From assembly GCA_964640525.1 (NCBI GenBank), contig CAZXGS010000022.1, forward strand, positions 1 through 43,136: DNA of 43,136 bases, written 5' to 3'. A model generated the notes under the pieces. It was not told the origin of the DNA. It worked only from the letters and a program-made list of their open reading frames with translations, and did no database searches. Below, one piece after another: positions 15,568 through 24,580 of the stretch. This stretch comes from SZAS-103 sp964640525. GTDB taxonomy: Bacteria; Pseudomonadota; Gammaproteobacteria; Xanthomonadales; Xanthomonadaceae. The translations under genes and the position numbers were made by a program. Position 1 is the first letter of the stretch. The number at the start of each line of letters is the position of its first letter.

Positions 15568-17516
15568 GGCGCCACCCCCGCGGCAACGGCCGCGGCCGCG
15601 TCCGCATCCAGCAGCGCGCGTGCGCGCCGGGCGAGAAAATCGAAGTACCGCCCGATGTAGTCGATGCCGTTTTCGGCATCCACCAGGAACGGGTTCATCA
15701 GCGTGTGGCGCAGGATGAACAGGCGATCGGCGCCGTCCACGCCGGTGCGCAGGCTTGCCGGGTCCAGCCCCAGACCGTCCAGCACCCGCGCCATGTCCTG
15801 CTCGCCGACCGCAGCCGCGCGCAGGCTGGTGATGGAACCGTAGAACTCCTGTTCCTGCACGCTGCGCCCGGAGCTGGCGCGCAGGCCCTCGTACAGGCGG
15901 CGCACGAAGGCATTGGCCACGGCGACATCGCGATTGCCGCGCGGATTGAGCGCCAGGCACACCAGGTTGCTGTCGGGCGCAAACGGCACCATCGCGTGCA
16001 GCCAGCCGGCGTGGGCCTGCGCGAAGCGCTTCACGTGCGTGCAGAAGTCCTCGGTCGAGCGGATGGTCTGGGCGATGATGCGGCCGAAGTGCGCCGCATC
16101 CAGCGGCAGCACCCGGTGGGTGACGTACACCGCGGCCGCCGCGGCGCCGGACTTGGAGCCTTCCGGAATGTAGCGGCCCAGTTGCCGGTAGCGCTGGAAA
16201 TAGTCGCCGGCGCCATCGTCGGCGAACAGGTAATCGGCGTCTTCCGAGACCAGCCCCATCGCGCGCTGGTCGCGGCACACGAAGGCGCCGGTACCGAACG
16301 GCAGGAAGCCGAGCTTGTGCGGATCCACGGTGACCGAATCGCACCGCCCCAGCGCGCCCACCGCCGCATGCGTGGCCGCACTCGGGAAGTCGGCGAACTC
16401 GCGACGCAGTTCGGCCAGCGGGCGCAGGCTGCCATCGGGCGCGCGCAGCAGGCAGGCCAGGTAGCCACCCCAGGCGGCATCCACGTGGACGCCGAAGCCG
16501 AAACCCTCGCGCGCGCAGGCATCGCGCAGTGCGAGCACGTCGTGGATCGGGTCGATGGTGCCGAATTCGGTGGTGCCCAGCACCGCCACCGCGGTGAGCA
16601 CCGGTTGCCGCGCGTGCCGCAGTCGGTCGAGCACGTCGGCCAGCGCCGCCGCATCCATGCGCATGCCACGCTCGGGCACCTGCACCAGCTGCCGACGGCC
16701 GAGGCCAAGCAGCTTCATGCCCTTGCTCCAGGAGTAATGCGCGGTCAGCGGGGCCAGCACCACCGGCGGTTGCAGGTCCGGGTGGCGCCGGAAAAATTCG
16801 ACTTGCCCCAGGTGCTCGATGCGCTCGCACTCGATGCGCTCGCGCCACGCCCGCCGCTCGCCGACCGGCAGCGCCGCCACCCCGTCGCGGGCGCGCTGCA
16901 ACAGTTCGATGCCATCACGCGGGGCCAGATTGAACGCGCTCCAGTCGTCGCCCGGCAACTCCAGCCCCGGCAATCCGGCCGCGCGCAGCGCGACCGGAAA
17001 CGCCTTCAGCGACAGCGCCAGCCGCAACGCCTGGTAGTTCGCCACCGTACCGCCGGAGGTGAGGTGACCGAAGGCGCAATCGGCGCGTGCAACGTCGTCC
17101 ACGTAGCCGAGCATGCGCGCCAGTTGCAGGCCGGCACGCAGCTCCAGGTCGATGGTCACCGGCGCCACGTCCTCGATGACGTTGTTGGGGTTGTACGGCA
17201 GCGCCAGCACCTGCGCCACCAGTCCCGGCAGAGCGAGGTCGGAGACCATGTGGCCGAGGTAGCGCGGACTGTGGAACGGCACCGAGCGCTTGAGCGCGGC
17301 CGACAGCGCGTGCAGCTCGCGGCGCAGGCGCGCCTCGAAGGCCTGGAAATCCGGGCGCAGCGCGGCGCTGGTCGGGATCGCCGGCGGATCCTCCGGATGC
17401 ACGTTGCGGCGCCAGTAGACGTGGTCGCGCAGGAACTCCACGACCAGCTTTTCCAGCAGGGCGTCGTTCTCCCCATACGGGCCGAGGAAGCACGGATACA
17501 GCGCCGGATCGCTCAT
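15564..17516 (-). CDS. PLP-dependent group II decarboxylase, tyrosine-decarboxylase-like
   Basis: 650 residues. HSPRYLGHMVSD, YNPNNVIEDVAPVT and FGHLTSGGTVANYQAL (about residues 80-165) follow the pattern of bacterial TyrDC, which is about 620 residues. The PLP aspartate is in HVDAAWGGY and the PLP lysine in VDPHKLGFLPFG. The family decarboxylates aromatic amino acids, glutamate or sulfinoalanine/cysteate; the substrate here is not evident. It lies 4 nt after the sirB-like gene and overlaps the Cds1-like gene by ATGA, tying it to the nnrS transcript, which is unusual company for an amine-forming decarboxylase. ATG at 17516 is chosen from the family N-terminus. Confidence 0.85.
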   Translation of the reverse strand: MSDPALYPCFLGPYGENDALLEKLVVEFLRDHVYWRRNVHPEDPPAIPTSAALRPDFQAFEARLRRELHALSAALKRSVPFHSPRYLGHMVSDLALPGLVAQVLALPYNPNNVIEDVAPVTIDLELRAGLQLARMLGYVDDVARADCAFGHLTSGGTVANYQALRLALSLKAFPVALRAAGLPGLELPGDDWSAFNLAPRDGIELLQRARDGVAALPVGERRAWRERIECERIEHLGQVEFFRRHPDLQPPVVLAPLTAHYSWSKGMKLLGLGRRQLVQVPERGMRMDAAALADVLDRLRHARQPVLTAVAVLGTTEFGTIDPIHDVLALRDACAREGFGFGVHVDAAWGGYLACLLRAPDGSLRPLAELRREFADFPSAATHAAVGALGRCDSVTVDPHKLGFLPFGTGAFVCRDQRAMGLVSEDADYLFADDGAGDYFQRYRQLGRYIPEGSKSGAAAAAVYVTHRVLPLDAAHFGRIIAQTIRSTEDFCTHVKRFAQAHAGWLHAMVPFAPDSNLVCLALNPRGNRDVAVANAFVRRLYEGLRASSGRSVQEQEFYGSITSLRAAAVGEQDMARVLDGLGLDPASLRTGVDGADRLFILRHTLMNPFLVDAENGIDYIGRYFDFLARRARALLDADAAAAVAAGVAP

Positions 17517-17520
17517 CGCC

Positions 17521-17922
17521 TCAGCTCCGCAACCACAGCCACGCGCCGGCCGGATCGTGGGCAATGGCGATGCTGATGATGTACGCATACACCACCAGCG
17601 CCGCCACGAAACACGTCCGGCGCACCGCCGGCGTGCGTCCGCGCTTGAGGGCGAGCGTGCCCAGCAGCACGTACACCACCAACCAGCACACCTTCGCAGT
17701 CAGCCAGCCATTCACGAACGGGTACTGGTGCACGATCGTGGTCAGCGCCAGTGCGGCCAGCAGCAGGACGGTGTCGATGGTGTAGCTGCTCCAGCGCACC
17801 GGCGCGGCCATCGCCCAGCGCGCACCGGCCTGGACACCGATTCCGCGCGCGCAGAACAGCAACCCGCTGGCGGTGACCGCGGCGATGTGGACGTCCTTGA
17901 TCTGCGGGTAATACGCGCCCAC
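17521..17922 (-). CDS. SirB-family membrane protein
   Basis: 133 residues with four hydrophobic segments and charged short loops, matching the SirB family: YYPQIKDVHIAAVTASGLLFCARG at the N-terminus is the typical start. Function is poorly known; members often accompany respiratory or NO-response genes. Starts with GTG at 17922, three bases after the nnrS stop, and ends four bases before the decarboxylase start, so it is firmly inside the operon. Confidence 0.82.
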   Translation of the reverse strand: MGAYYPQIKDVHIAAVTASGLLFCARGIGVQAGARWAMAAPVRWSSYTIDTVLLLAALALTTIVHQYPFVNGWLTAKVCWLVVYVLLGTLALKRGRTPAVRRTCFVAALVVYAYIISIAIAHDPAGAWLWLRS

Positions 17923-17925
17923 GCC

Positions 17926-19155
17926 TCACCCCGGCTTGCCGTCGGCGCGCGGGGTGAAGTAGATCCACGCCGAGCGCAGCACCCACGGCACGAAGGCCAG
18001 CAGCCAGCCGATCCCGGCGATCGCCTGCCATGCCATCGCGTCGGCCACGTCATCGGACACGATGCGCACCAGCGCCACCGCTTGCAGGCTGAGGAAGGCG
18101 AAGCCGGCGACCTTGCCCAGCTCCAGCGGGCGCCCGGAATGGCCCTGGGTGACACGGGTGACCATTGCCACCAGCAGGCTGCCGAAGTAGCCGATGAACA
18201 GCGCATGCGCCGGGCCACGACCGAGCACGAAATCGCCGGTGGCGGCGAACCAGATGCTCTGCCCGGCGTACAGCGCCAGCGCGATCGGCAGCCAGCAGAA
18301 GCCGACGAACAGCACGGTCAGCAAGGCCGGCCCGCGGCGGTCGAACCAGCGCCAGGCGATCCACGCGGTCATCGCCGCGAACGGCACATCCACCACCCAC
18401 AGCCAGGCGTAGGCGTGCAGCAGTTCGAGCGCAAGGTGGCCCAGGGTCAGCAACCAGACCGCGGCCAGCAGCGGCATCGGCCGCCACGGCTTGTAACCGG
18501 GGATGGCGTTGGCGGCGAAGAACGGGATCAGGCGGTGGTTGACGGTGAAGAACAGCGGCAACAGCAATCCGAAACCGCCGAACTTGATCGCCACGAAGGC
18601 CAGCAACGGCACCTCGGGCCGGTGCAGGTAGATTGCGAACGAGACCAGGCCGATCAAGCCCATGGTCAAGGCGCAGGCGGCGCTGACCGCATGCCAGGTG
18701 CGGCCCTTCTCGTTCCACACCAGGCGCAGCAGCAGGAACAGGCCCCACGCCCAGCCCAGGATGGTCAGCACGATGCCCAGATGCAGGAACTTCGGATGCG
18801 CCAGCAGGCCGATCAGGGTCAAGGCCTGGCCGCCGAACAGGCCGATGCCGACCGGGACGTAATGGCGCTTCTGCAGCGGCTTCTGGTTCATCCAGCGCGG
18901 GAACACCGTCAGCAGGAAGCCGAACACGAACGGCGGCAGCACCTGATACTGCATGATGATGGCGTGCATCCAGCCGGCATACGCGGCCGGCTGCGGCATC
19001 GCGAACCCGCCGAAGCGCGTGGCCAGCAGCCATACCGTCCACCATGCCATCGCCGCCAGAACGTTGAGCGCGCCGATGCAGAACAGCAGCCGGTGCGGGG
19101 TGGCGGTGAGCTGGCCCAGCACGGGCAGGCTGGCGGTTGCGGTGGTCGAGTTCAT
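17926..19155 (-). CDS. nnrS: NnrS-family heme/copper membrane protein
   Basis: 409 residues with about twelve hydrophobic helices. Recognisable NnrS features include HAIIMQYQVLPPFVFGFLLT (about 64-83), the FPRWMNQKP loop, FFTVNHRLIPFF and a late helix MVTRVTQGHSGRPL; several conserved His fit heme coordination. NnrS proteins protect against nitric-oxide stress and are often controlled by NO or oxygen regulators. The ATG at 19155 is preferred over an upstream extension. First gene of a five-gene operon (nnrS, sirB-like, decarboxylase, Cds1-like, CCGGC protein). An FNR-like box is centred about 43 nt upstream. Confidence 0.93.
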   Translation of the reverse strand: MNSTTATASLPVLGQLTATPHRLLFCIGALNVLAAMAWWTVWLLATRFGGFAMPQPAAYAGWMHAIIMQYQVLPPFVFGFLLTVFPRWMNQKPLQKRHYVPVGIGLFGGQALTLIGLLAHPKFLHLGIVLTILGWAWGLFLLLRLVWNEKGRTWHAVSAACALTMGLIGLVSFAIYLHRPEVPLLAFVAIKFGGFGLLLPLFFTVNHRLIPFFAANAIPGYKPWRPMPLLAAVWLLTLGHLALELLHAYAWLWVVDVPFAAMTAWIAWRWFDRRGPALLTVLFVGFCWLPIALALYAGQSIWFAATGDFVLGRGPAHALFIGYFGSLLVAMVTRVTQGHSGRPLELGKVAGFAFLSLQAVALVRIVSDDVADAMAWQAIAGIGWLLAFVPWVLRSAWIYFTPRADGKPG

Positions 19156-19191
19156 GGCCTGGAATTGTCCAACCGACGCGCCGCGCGCGCC

Positions 19192-19205
19192 TTGATGCAA
19201 GTCAG
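19192..19205. promoter_or_regulatory. FNR/Anr-type box upstream of nnrS
   Basis: TTGATGCAAGTCAG matches the consensus at 9 of 10 positions. It sits in the 72-nt gap between the fnr stop and the nnrS ATG. A site at -41.5 would put the transcript start almost at the ATG, so the leader would be very short. Confidence 0.6.
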
Positions 19206-19227
19206 TCGCAATCTGCGCCGGGCACGC

Positions 19228-19983
19228 TCATTCGCGCAGCACCTGCCGCGCCAGCGCCAGCAGACGCACCGGGTCGCGGATCTCCAGCTCGCGCCGGTCC
19301 ACCGCCACCAGGCCATCGTCCTGAAACCGGCGCAACACCCGGCTGACCGTCTCCGCCGCCAGCCGCAGGTAATTGGCGATGTCGGTGCGACCCATGGTCA
19401 GGTGCAGGCGGGTAGCCGAGAACCCGCGCGCCGCGTAGCGCCGCGACAGCGAGACCAGGAACGCGGCCATGCGCTCGTCGGCACTGAAGTCCCCGGCCAG
19501 CAGCGCGGCCTTGCCGATGTCCTGCGACAACAGACGGAACAACTGCTCCTGCACGCCGGGCATGCGCGCGGCCAGCAGCGCCAGTTGCGGGAAAGAGAAC
19601 TTGCACAGCATCACCGTATCCAGCGCAATCGCATTGCACGGATAGCGCGCATTGGAGATCGCCGACAGCCCGATCAGTTCGCCCGGCAGGTGGAAGCCGC
19701 GCACCTGCTCGTGGCCGTTGCGATCCACCACGCAGGTCTTGACCGTGCCGGCGCGCACCGCGGCGATGGCGGTGAACGGATCGCCCTCGCGGAAGATGTA
19801 TTCGCCTTCCGAGAACGGGCCGACATGTTCGACCAGCACGTGCAGGTCGGCCAGCGCGCGCTTGTCGTAGCCGTGCGACAAGCAGGCCGAGGAGAACGCG
19901 CAGGTGCTGCAGAAATTCAGCGCGTCGCCGTCGTCGGCGATCGGCGTGGAGCTCATCGCCGGGAATTTTGGCAGGCCGTTCAT
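19228..19983 (-). CDS. fnr: FNR/Anr-type oxygen-sensing transcription regulator
   Basis: 251 residues. Cys25, Cys28, Cys34 (CX2CX5C, as in E. coli FNR) and Cys116 (YPCNAIA) are the expected [4Fe-4S] ligands. The cAMP-like beta barrel follows, and the helix-turn-helix carries the FNR recognition residues in ETVSR (Glu211, Ser214, Arg215), which read TTGAT half-sites. Hence the boxes in this window are plausible targets. Start at 19983, with an alternative ATG at 19956. It lies 22 nt after hemN on the same strand, so it probably shares the hemN transcript, itself preceded by a perfect box (autoregulation). Confidence 0.94.
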   Translation of the reverse strand: MNGLPKFPAMSSTPIADDGDALNFCSTCAFSSACLSHGYDKRALADLHVLVEHVGPFSEGEYIFREGDPFTAIAAVRAGTVKTCVVDRNGHEQVRGFHLPGELIGLSAISNARYPCNAIALDTVMLCKFSFPQLALLAARMPGVQEQLFRLLSQDIGKAALLAGDFSADERMAAFLVSLSRRYAARGFSATRLHLTMGRTDIANYLRLAAETVSRVLRRFQDDGLVAVDRRELEIRDPVRLLALARQVLRE

Positions 19984-20005
19984 GCGCGAGCGGCCCGCGC
20001 GTCGG

Positions 20006-21400
20006 TCAGATCGCCCGCGAGAAGCGCGCCGGCGTGGACGGGGCCTCTTGCAGGTAGCGGTCGAAACATGCCGCTATGATACGCAACAGCAAGCGCCCAC
20101 GCGAGGTTGCGCGGATCGCGTGGACGTCGGCGTCCACCAGTCCGTCCGCGGCGAGGTCGGCCAAGCGGTCGATCTCGCTGGCGAAATACGACACGAACTC
20201 GATCCCGTGGCGAGCCTCGATCGCGGCCACGTCGATGCGGCCGCTGCACATCAGTTGCTGGATGGCATCGGCGCGCACGCGGTCGTCGGCATCCATGCGC
20301 ACACCACGCCAGGTCGGGATGCGACCGGCGTCGATCGCCGCCTCCCACGACGGCAGGTCGCGCGGATTCTGGCTGTAGCAGTCGCCGACGTGGCTGATCG
20401 CGCTCACTCCGAACGCCACCAGATCGGATTCGGCGTGGGTGGTGTAGCCCATGAAATTGCGGTGCAACCCACCGTGCTCTTGCGCCTGCGCGAGGTCGTC
20501 GCCCGGCAGCGCGAAATGGTCCATGCCAATGTAGCGGTAGCCGGCCGCCGAAAGCTTGTCGATCGCCAGCCGCAGCAAGCCCAGCTTGACCTCCGGATCC
20601 GGCAGCAGGCTCGCGTCGATCTGCTTTTGCGCCTTGAACAATTGCGGCATGTGCGCATAGCTGTAGATCGCCAGCCGATCCGGACGCGCGGCCACGACGA
20701 TGTCCAGAGTCTTGCCGAAGCCGGCGCTGCTCTGCCCCGGCAGGCCGTAGATCAGGTCGATGTTGACCGAGCGGAAGCCGTGCTCGCGGCAGGCATCGAC
20801 CACAGCGAGAGTTTCTTCCACCGACTGGATGCGGTTGACCGCGCGCTGCACCTCCGGGTCGAAGTCCTGCACCCCGAGGCTGGCGCGGTTGAAGCCGATC
20901 GCGGCCAATTCGGCGATGTCGCCGGGCTTGACGCAGCGCGGATCGATCTCGATCGACACGTCACGGGTGGGTGAGCGGCTGATGCGGAAGTGCGCGGCGA
21001 AGGTCTCGACCAGCTCCTGGATCTGCCACGGATCGAGGAAATTGGGCGTGCCGCCGCCCAGATGCAGTTGCACCGCCTCGCGATCGCGGTCGAACAGCGG
21101 CGCCACCAGCGCGATCTCGCGCACCAGCCGCGCCAGATAGGTCGCGCCGCGGCTGCGATCGCGGGTGATCACCCGATTGCAGCCGCAGTAGAAGCACGGG
21201 CTGAAGCAGAACGGCACGTGCGCGTACAGCGACAGCGGTCGCGGGATCGGGTCGGCATTGCTGCGCCGCGCGGCCTCGCGCAACCCTTCCTCGCCGAAGC
21301 CGGCGCCGAAATGCGGTGCGGTGGGATAGGAGGTGTAGCGCGGGCCGGGGCGATCGTAACGACGCAGCAGCTCCAGGTCGAACGGCGGGATGGCTTCCAT
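20006..21400 (-). CDS. hemN: HemN, oxygen-independent coproporphyrinogen III dehydrogenase
   Basis: 464 residues, a radical-SAM enzyme making protoporphyrinogen IX without oxygen. The RYTSYPTAPHF start is typical of HemN. The iron-sulfur motif CX3CX2CXC is at Cys65, Cys69, Cys72 and Cys74, followed by the GGGTPNFL SAM-binding loop. The C-terminal HemN domain is complete. ATG at 21400 gives the family N-terminus. A perfect FNR box is centred 41-42 nt before the ATG. It is followed by fnr, an order seen in other proteobacteria. Confidence 0.95.
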   Translation of the reverse strand: MEAIPPFDLELLRRYDRPGPRYTSYPTAPHFGAGFGEEGLREAARRSNADPIPRPLSLYAHVPFCFSPCFYCGCNRVITRDRSRGATYLARLVREIALVAPLFDRDREAVQLHLGGGTPNFLDPWQIQELVETFAAHFRISRSPTRDVSIEIDPRCVKPGDIAELAAIGFNRASLGVQDFDPEVQRAVNRIQSVEETLAVVDACREHGFRSVNIDLIYGLPGQSSAGFGKTLDIVVAARPDRLAIYSYAHMPQLFKAQKQIDASLLPDPEVKLGLLRLAIDKLSAAGYRYIGMDHFALPGDDLAQAQEHGGLHRNFMGYTTHAESDLVAFGVSAISHVGDCYSQNPRDLPSWEAAIDAGRIPTWRGVRMDADDRVRADAIQQLMCSGRIDVAAIEARHGIEFVSYFASEIDRLADLAADGLVDADVHAIRATSRGRLLLRIIAACFDRYLQEAPSTPARFSRAI

Positions 21401-21434
21401 GCCCGGATGCTCGCCCGCGCGAGGCTTGCCCGCA

Positions 21435-21448
21435 TTGACTTTGGTCAA
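21435..21448. promoter_or_regulatory. FNR/Anr box upstream of hemN
   Basis: TTGACTTTGGTCAA is a perfect TTGAC-N4-GTCAA palindrome, centred about 41 nt before the hemN ATG. This is the expected anaerobic activation site. Confidence 0.8.
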
Positions 21449-21777
21449 GCCGGTTCGGGCGATGCAGGCGATCCATGGCGTGCCCATCGCCGCCGCCGGC
21501 ATCGCGTGGGGTCGGGTGGGCTGCCGCCTCCGGCGCGGGCGGCCGAAGTCGGTATCGCGATGCCGTTACTTTCACCGGGTCGGCTCGCCACGCCCCGCCG
21601 TCGCGCATCCCGACCTCACCCAAGGCGCCAGCGCACGGTCCGGAACCAGCCGCCATGCAGCATGCGCGCGCCTGCCCGGCGCAGCCATGCTCCGCATGCG
21701 TCGCGCGCAGGCCGAGCGGCGGTCCGACGTGATCGTTCTGCGCTCCACTGCTAGGCTGACACCCCACCCCACCGTGC
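21449..21777. other. Intergenic region upstream of the two-component genes
   Basis: About 330 bp between hemN and the response regulator. It presumably holds the regulator's promoter (a TAGGCT hexamer at 21752-21757 could be a -10). I see no gene, RNA or repeat. Confidence 0.4.
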
Positions 21778-21786
21778 GTGCCGAAG

Positions 21787-22530
21787 ATGCCGGATGCAAA
21801 CACTCCACCACGAGCCGCGCTGCCCCACGTGCTGGTCGTGGAGGACGATGCCGACATCGCCGCATTGCTCGCGCGATACCTCGGCGCCAACGGCCTGCGC
21901 GTGTCCTGCGTGGGCAGCGCCGCGCAATTGCGCGCGTTCCCCGAGCACGCCAGCGTCGACCTCGTGCTGCTCGACCTGGGCCTGCCCGACGAGGACGGCC
22001 TGGCATTGCTGCGGATGCTGCAGACGCAGTGGCAAGTGCCGGTGATCGTGGTCAGCGGGCGCGGCGAGCCGGTCGAGCGCGTGGTCGGGCTGGAACTGGG
22101 CGCGGACGATTACGTCGCCAAACCCTTCGACTTGCGCGAGCTGCTCGCGCGCGTGCGCTCGGTCATGCGGCGCGTGCCACAGGCGCATGCGGGCAGGGAC
22201 GCCCCGGCGGCGGAGGTGCGCCGATTCGATGGCCTGACGCTGGACCTTGCGTCGCGCCGCCTGCTCGACCGGCAGGGCCAACCCGTCGACCTGACCAGCG
22301 GCGAGTTCCGGCTGCTGCAGGCCTTGCTGGATCAACCGCAGCAGGTGCTCAGCCGCGACGCGCTGATGAACAGCCTGCACGGGCGCGATGCCGGCCCGTT
22401 CGACCGTGCCATCGATGTGCAAATTGGTCGCCTGCGCCGCAAGATCGAAACCGACCCGGCACGACCGCGCCTGATCCAGGCCATCCGCGGCGCCGGGTAT
22501 TGCCTGGCCGCGCGGGTGGTCAAGGACTGA
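21787..22530 (+). CDS. OmpR/PhoB-family response regulator
   Basis: 247 residues. Receiver domain about 13-130 with Asp20/Asp21, phospho-acceptor Asp63 in LLDLGLPD, Ser90 and Lys112. The winged-helix DNA-binding domain (about 145-240) has LTSGEFRLL and IRGAGYCL motifs. A GTG at 21778 is an alternative start. It is followed after 5 nt by a hybrid histidine kinase, so they form one operon. The signal and target genes are unknown; flanking hemN and an FNR paralogue suggest a redox or respiratory link. Confidence 0.93.
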   Translation: MPDANTPPRAALPHVLVVEDDADIAALLARYLGANGLRVSCVGSAAQLRAFPEHASVDLVLLDLGLPDEDGLALLRMLQTQWQVPVIVVSGRGEPVERVVGLELGADDYVAKPFDLRELLARVRSVMRRVPQAHAGRDAPAAEVRRFDGLTLDLASRRLLDRQGQPVDLTSGEFRLLQALLDQPQQVLSRDALMNSLHGRDAGPFDRAIDVQIGRLRRKIETDPARPRLIQAIRGAGYCLAARVVKD

Positions 22531-22535
22531 GTGCG

Positions 22536-24509
22536 ATGTTCACCGATCTGTTCGATCATGTTCCCGACGCGCTGATCGTGGTCAGCCGCGACGGCACCAT
22601 CGTCGTGGCCAACGCGCATGCCGAGCAGTTGTTCGGCTATCCGTCGGCCGGGCTTGCCGGCCTGCACGTGGACGTGCTGATCCCACCCGAGTCGCGCGGC
22701 CTGCACCACCAGCACACCGCGCGGTACATGCACGATCCGGTGGTGCGCCCGATGGGTGGGCACGAGGGCGATCTCGCCGGCCTGCGCCGTGACGGCAGCC
22801 GTTTCCCGGTGGAAATCGCGCTCAGCCCGCTGCACGACAACGGACAGCCGCATTTCCTGGCCTCGATCCGCGACGTTTCCGAAACGCGGCGGGTGCAGCA
22901 GGCGTTGGTGCGCGCCCGCTACGACACGCTGCTGGCGCGTATTGGCCAACTCGCAGTGGAGTCCTCCGACGATGAGGCCACGATCCAGGCCGTGCCCACC
23001 CTGCTCGCCGGGGAGCTGGACGTGACCACCGTCGCGCTGGTCCTGGCCAGCCCCGGCGGCGCGATCGACACGCGCTCGGCAATCGGCCTGCCGGAGGACT
23101 GGGAAGCCCTGCTCGGCGCGCTCGGCGATACCGAAGGCGCGTGGTGGAAGGAACTGGCGGCAGGCGACCCGGTGGCGCTGACCGACCCCGCGGCTGGCGC
23201 GGATCGCCCACGCCACGGCGTCGCGGTTCCGCTGCTCGATCGCGATCAACCGATGGGCGCGCTGGCCGTGCTTGCCGCGCAGCCGCTGGATCACGACGCG
23301 CTGCACCTGTTGCAGTCGGCCGCGCACCTGCTCGCTGCGCTGCTGCAGCGCCGGCGCAGCGAGGAACGCCTCCAGCACGTGCAAAAGCTCGAGGCGATCG
23401 GCCAGCTCACCGGCGGCATCGCGCACGACTTCAACAACCTGCTGACCGTGCTTTCCGGCAGTCTGCAACTGCTTGAGCTGGAATTCCCGTCCACGCCCGC
23501 CGCCGCCGAACTGATCGCCGGCGCGATGCGTTCGGTCGGGCGCGGCGCGGAACTGACCGGCAAGCTGCTGGCGTTCGCGCGTCGCCAGCGTCTGCGCCCG
23601 CAGGCGGTGGACGTGGCGGCGATGCTGCACGAATTGCAGCGCATGCTGGCGCGAACACTGGGCGAGTCGATCCGGATCCTGGTCGAGGTCGAAACCGGGC
23701 TTCCGCATGCCTGGGCCGACCCCGGGCAACTGGAAACCGCGCTGGTCAACCTGGCCCTCAACGCGCGCGATGCGATGCCGCGTGGCGGCGAATTGACGTT
23801 GTCGGCAGGCAGGCGTGCCCTGCCCGACGCCAGCGCCCAGGCAGATCTTGCGCCAGGCAGCTACGTGCTGGTCACCGTCGGCGACACCGGGCACGGCATG
23901 GATGCGGCGACCCTGGCTCGCGCGATCGAACCGTTCTTCACCACCAAGCCCAGCGGGCGCGGCAGCGGCCTGGGGCTGAGCATGGTGTACGGCTTCGTGC
24001 AGCAAAGCGAAGGCCTGCTGCGCTTCGACAGCGAACTGGGTTACGGCACCCGCGTGGAGTTGTTCCTGCCGGTGGCGCGTTCACGCGCGCCGGCGCGTGT
24101 GCAGGCGACAGACGAAAACGCCGGCCACGGCAGCGGACAGACCATTCTGGTGGTCGAGGACGAGCCGGCCGTGCGCACGATCTCGGCGGCCTTCCTGACC
24201 TCGCTTGGCTATCGCGTGCTCACCGCCGCGGATGCCGACCAGGCCCTGCAACTGCTGGCCACATCGACGACCCGGATCGATCTGCTGTTCAGCGACGTCA
24301 TGCTCGGCAGCGGCATCGACGGCTACGAACTGGCCGAGACGGCGCGGGCACGCCGCCCAGGGCTGCCGGTGCTGCTCGCCTCCGGTTACGACGACGCACC
24401 GGAGCGGCGGCGCACGGGACAAGGCGGCACGTTCGAACTGCTGCGCAAGCCGTTCCGGCGTGAACATCTGGCGGCCGGCGTGCGCCGCGCACTGGAACGC
24501 GTCGACTGA
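22536..24509 (+). CDS. Hybrid sensor histidine kinase (PAS-GAF-HisKA-HATPase-REC)
   Basis: 657 residues, no transmembrane segment. PAS about 1-120, GAF about 130-275, HisKA with phospho-acceptor His297 in GGIAHDFNNLL, HATPase about 400-515 with PFFTTKPSGRGSGLGLSMVYGF, and a C-terminal receiver (about 535-655) with ILVVEDE and Asp near 587 in LLFSDVML. The HDFNN-type HisKA class commonly ends in a receiver. It is unusual that its partner is an OmpR-type regulator with its own receiver, so phosphate could go to either. A cytosolic PAS suggests an internal redox, oxygen or light cue, but no heme or flavin ligand can be assigned. Confidence 0.92.
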   Translation: MFTDLFDHVPDALIVVSRDGTIVVANAHAEQLFGYPSAGLAGLHVDVLIPPESRGLHHQHTARYMHDPVVRPMGGHEGDLAGLRRDGSRFPVEIALSPLHDNGQPHFLASIRDVSETRRVQQALVRARYDTLLARIGQLAVESSDDEATIQAVPTLLAGELDVTTVALVLASPGGAIDTRSAIGLPEDWEALLGALGDTEGAWWKELAAGDPVALTDPAAGADRPRHGVAVPLLDRDQPMGALAVLAAQPLDHDALHLLQSAAHLLAALLQRRRSEERLQHVQKLEAIGQLTGGIAHDFNNLLTVLSGSLQLLELEFPSTPAAAELIAGAMRSVGRGAELTGKLLAFARRQRLRPQAVDVAAMLHELQRMLARTLGESIRILVEVETGLPHAWADPGQLETALVNLALNARDAMPRGGELTLSAGRRALPDASAQADLAPGSYVLVTVGDTGHGMDAATLARAIEPFFTTKPSGRGSGLGLSMVYGFVQQSEGLLRFDSELGYGTRVELFLPVARSRAPARVQATDENAGHGSGQTILVVEDEPAVRTISAAFLTSLGYRVLTAADADQALQLLATSTTRIDLLFSDVMLGSGIDGYELAETARARRPGLPVLLASGYDDAPERRRTGQGGTFELLRKPFRREHLAAGVRRALERVD

Positions 24510-24580
24510 GCGATCACCGCCAGGGTCGAGCCGGCGACCTCAGGGGTGCTGGCTCGCCGTGCCGACAGCCGCTGCCAGGG

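Noticed and set aside
14467..16848. Fusion of the decarboxylase region with the Cds1-like protein in one 793-codon frame
   Set aside because: The upstream part is the decarboxylase read out of frame; the ATGA overlap and family N-terminus at 15567 show two separate genes.
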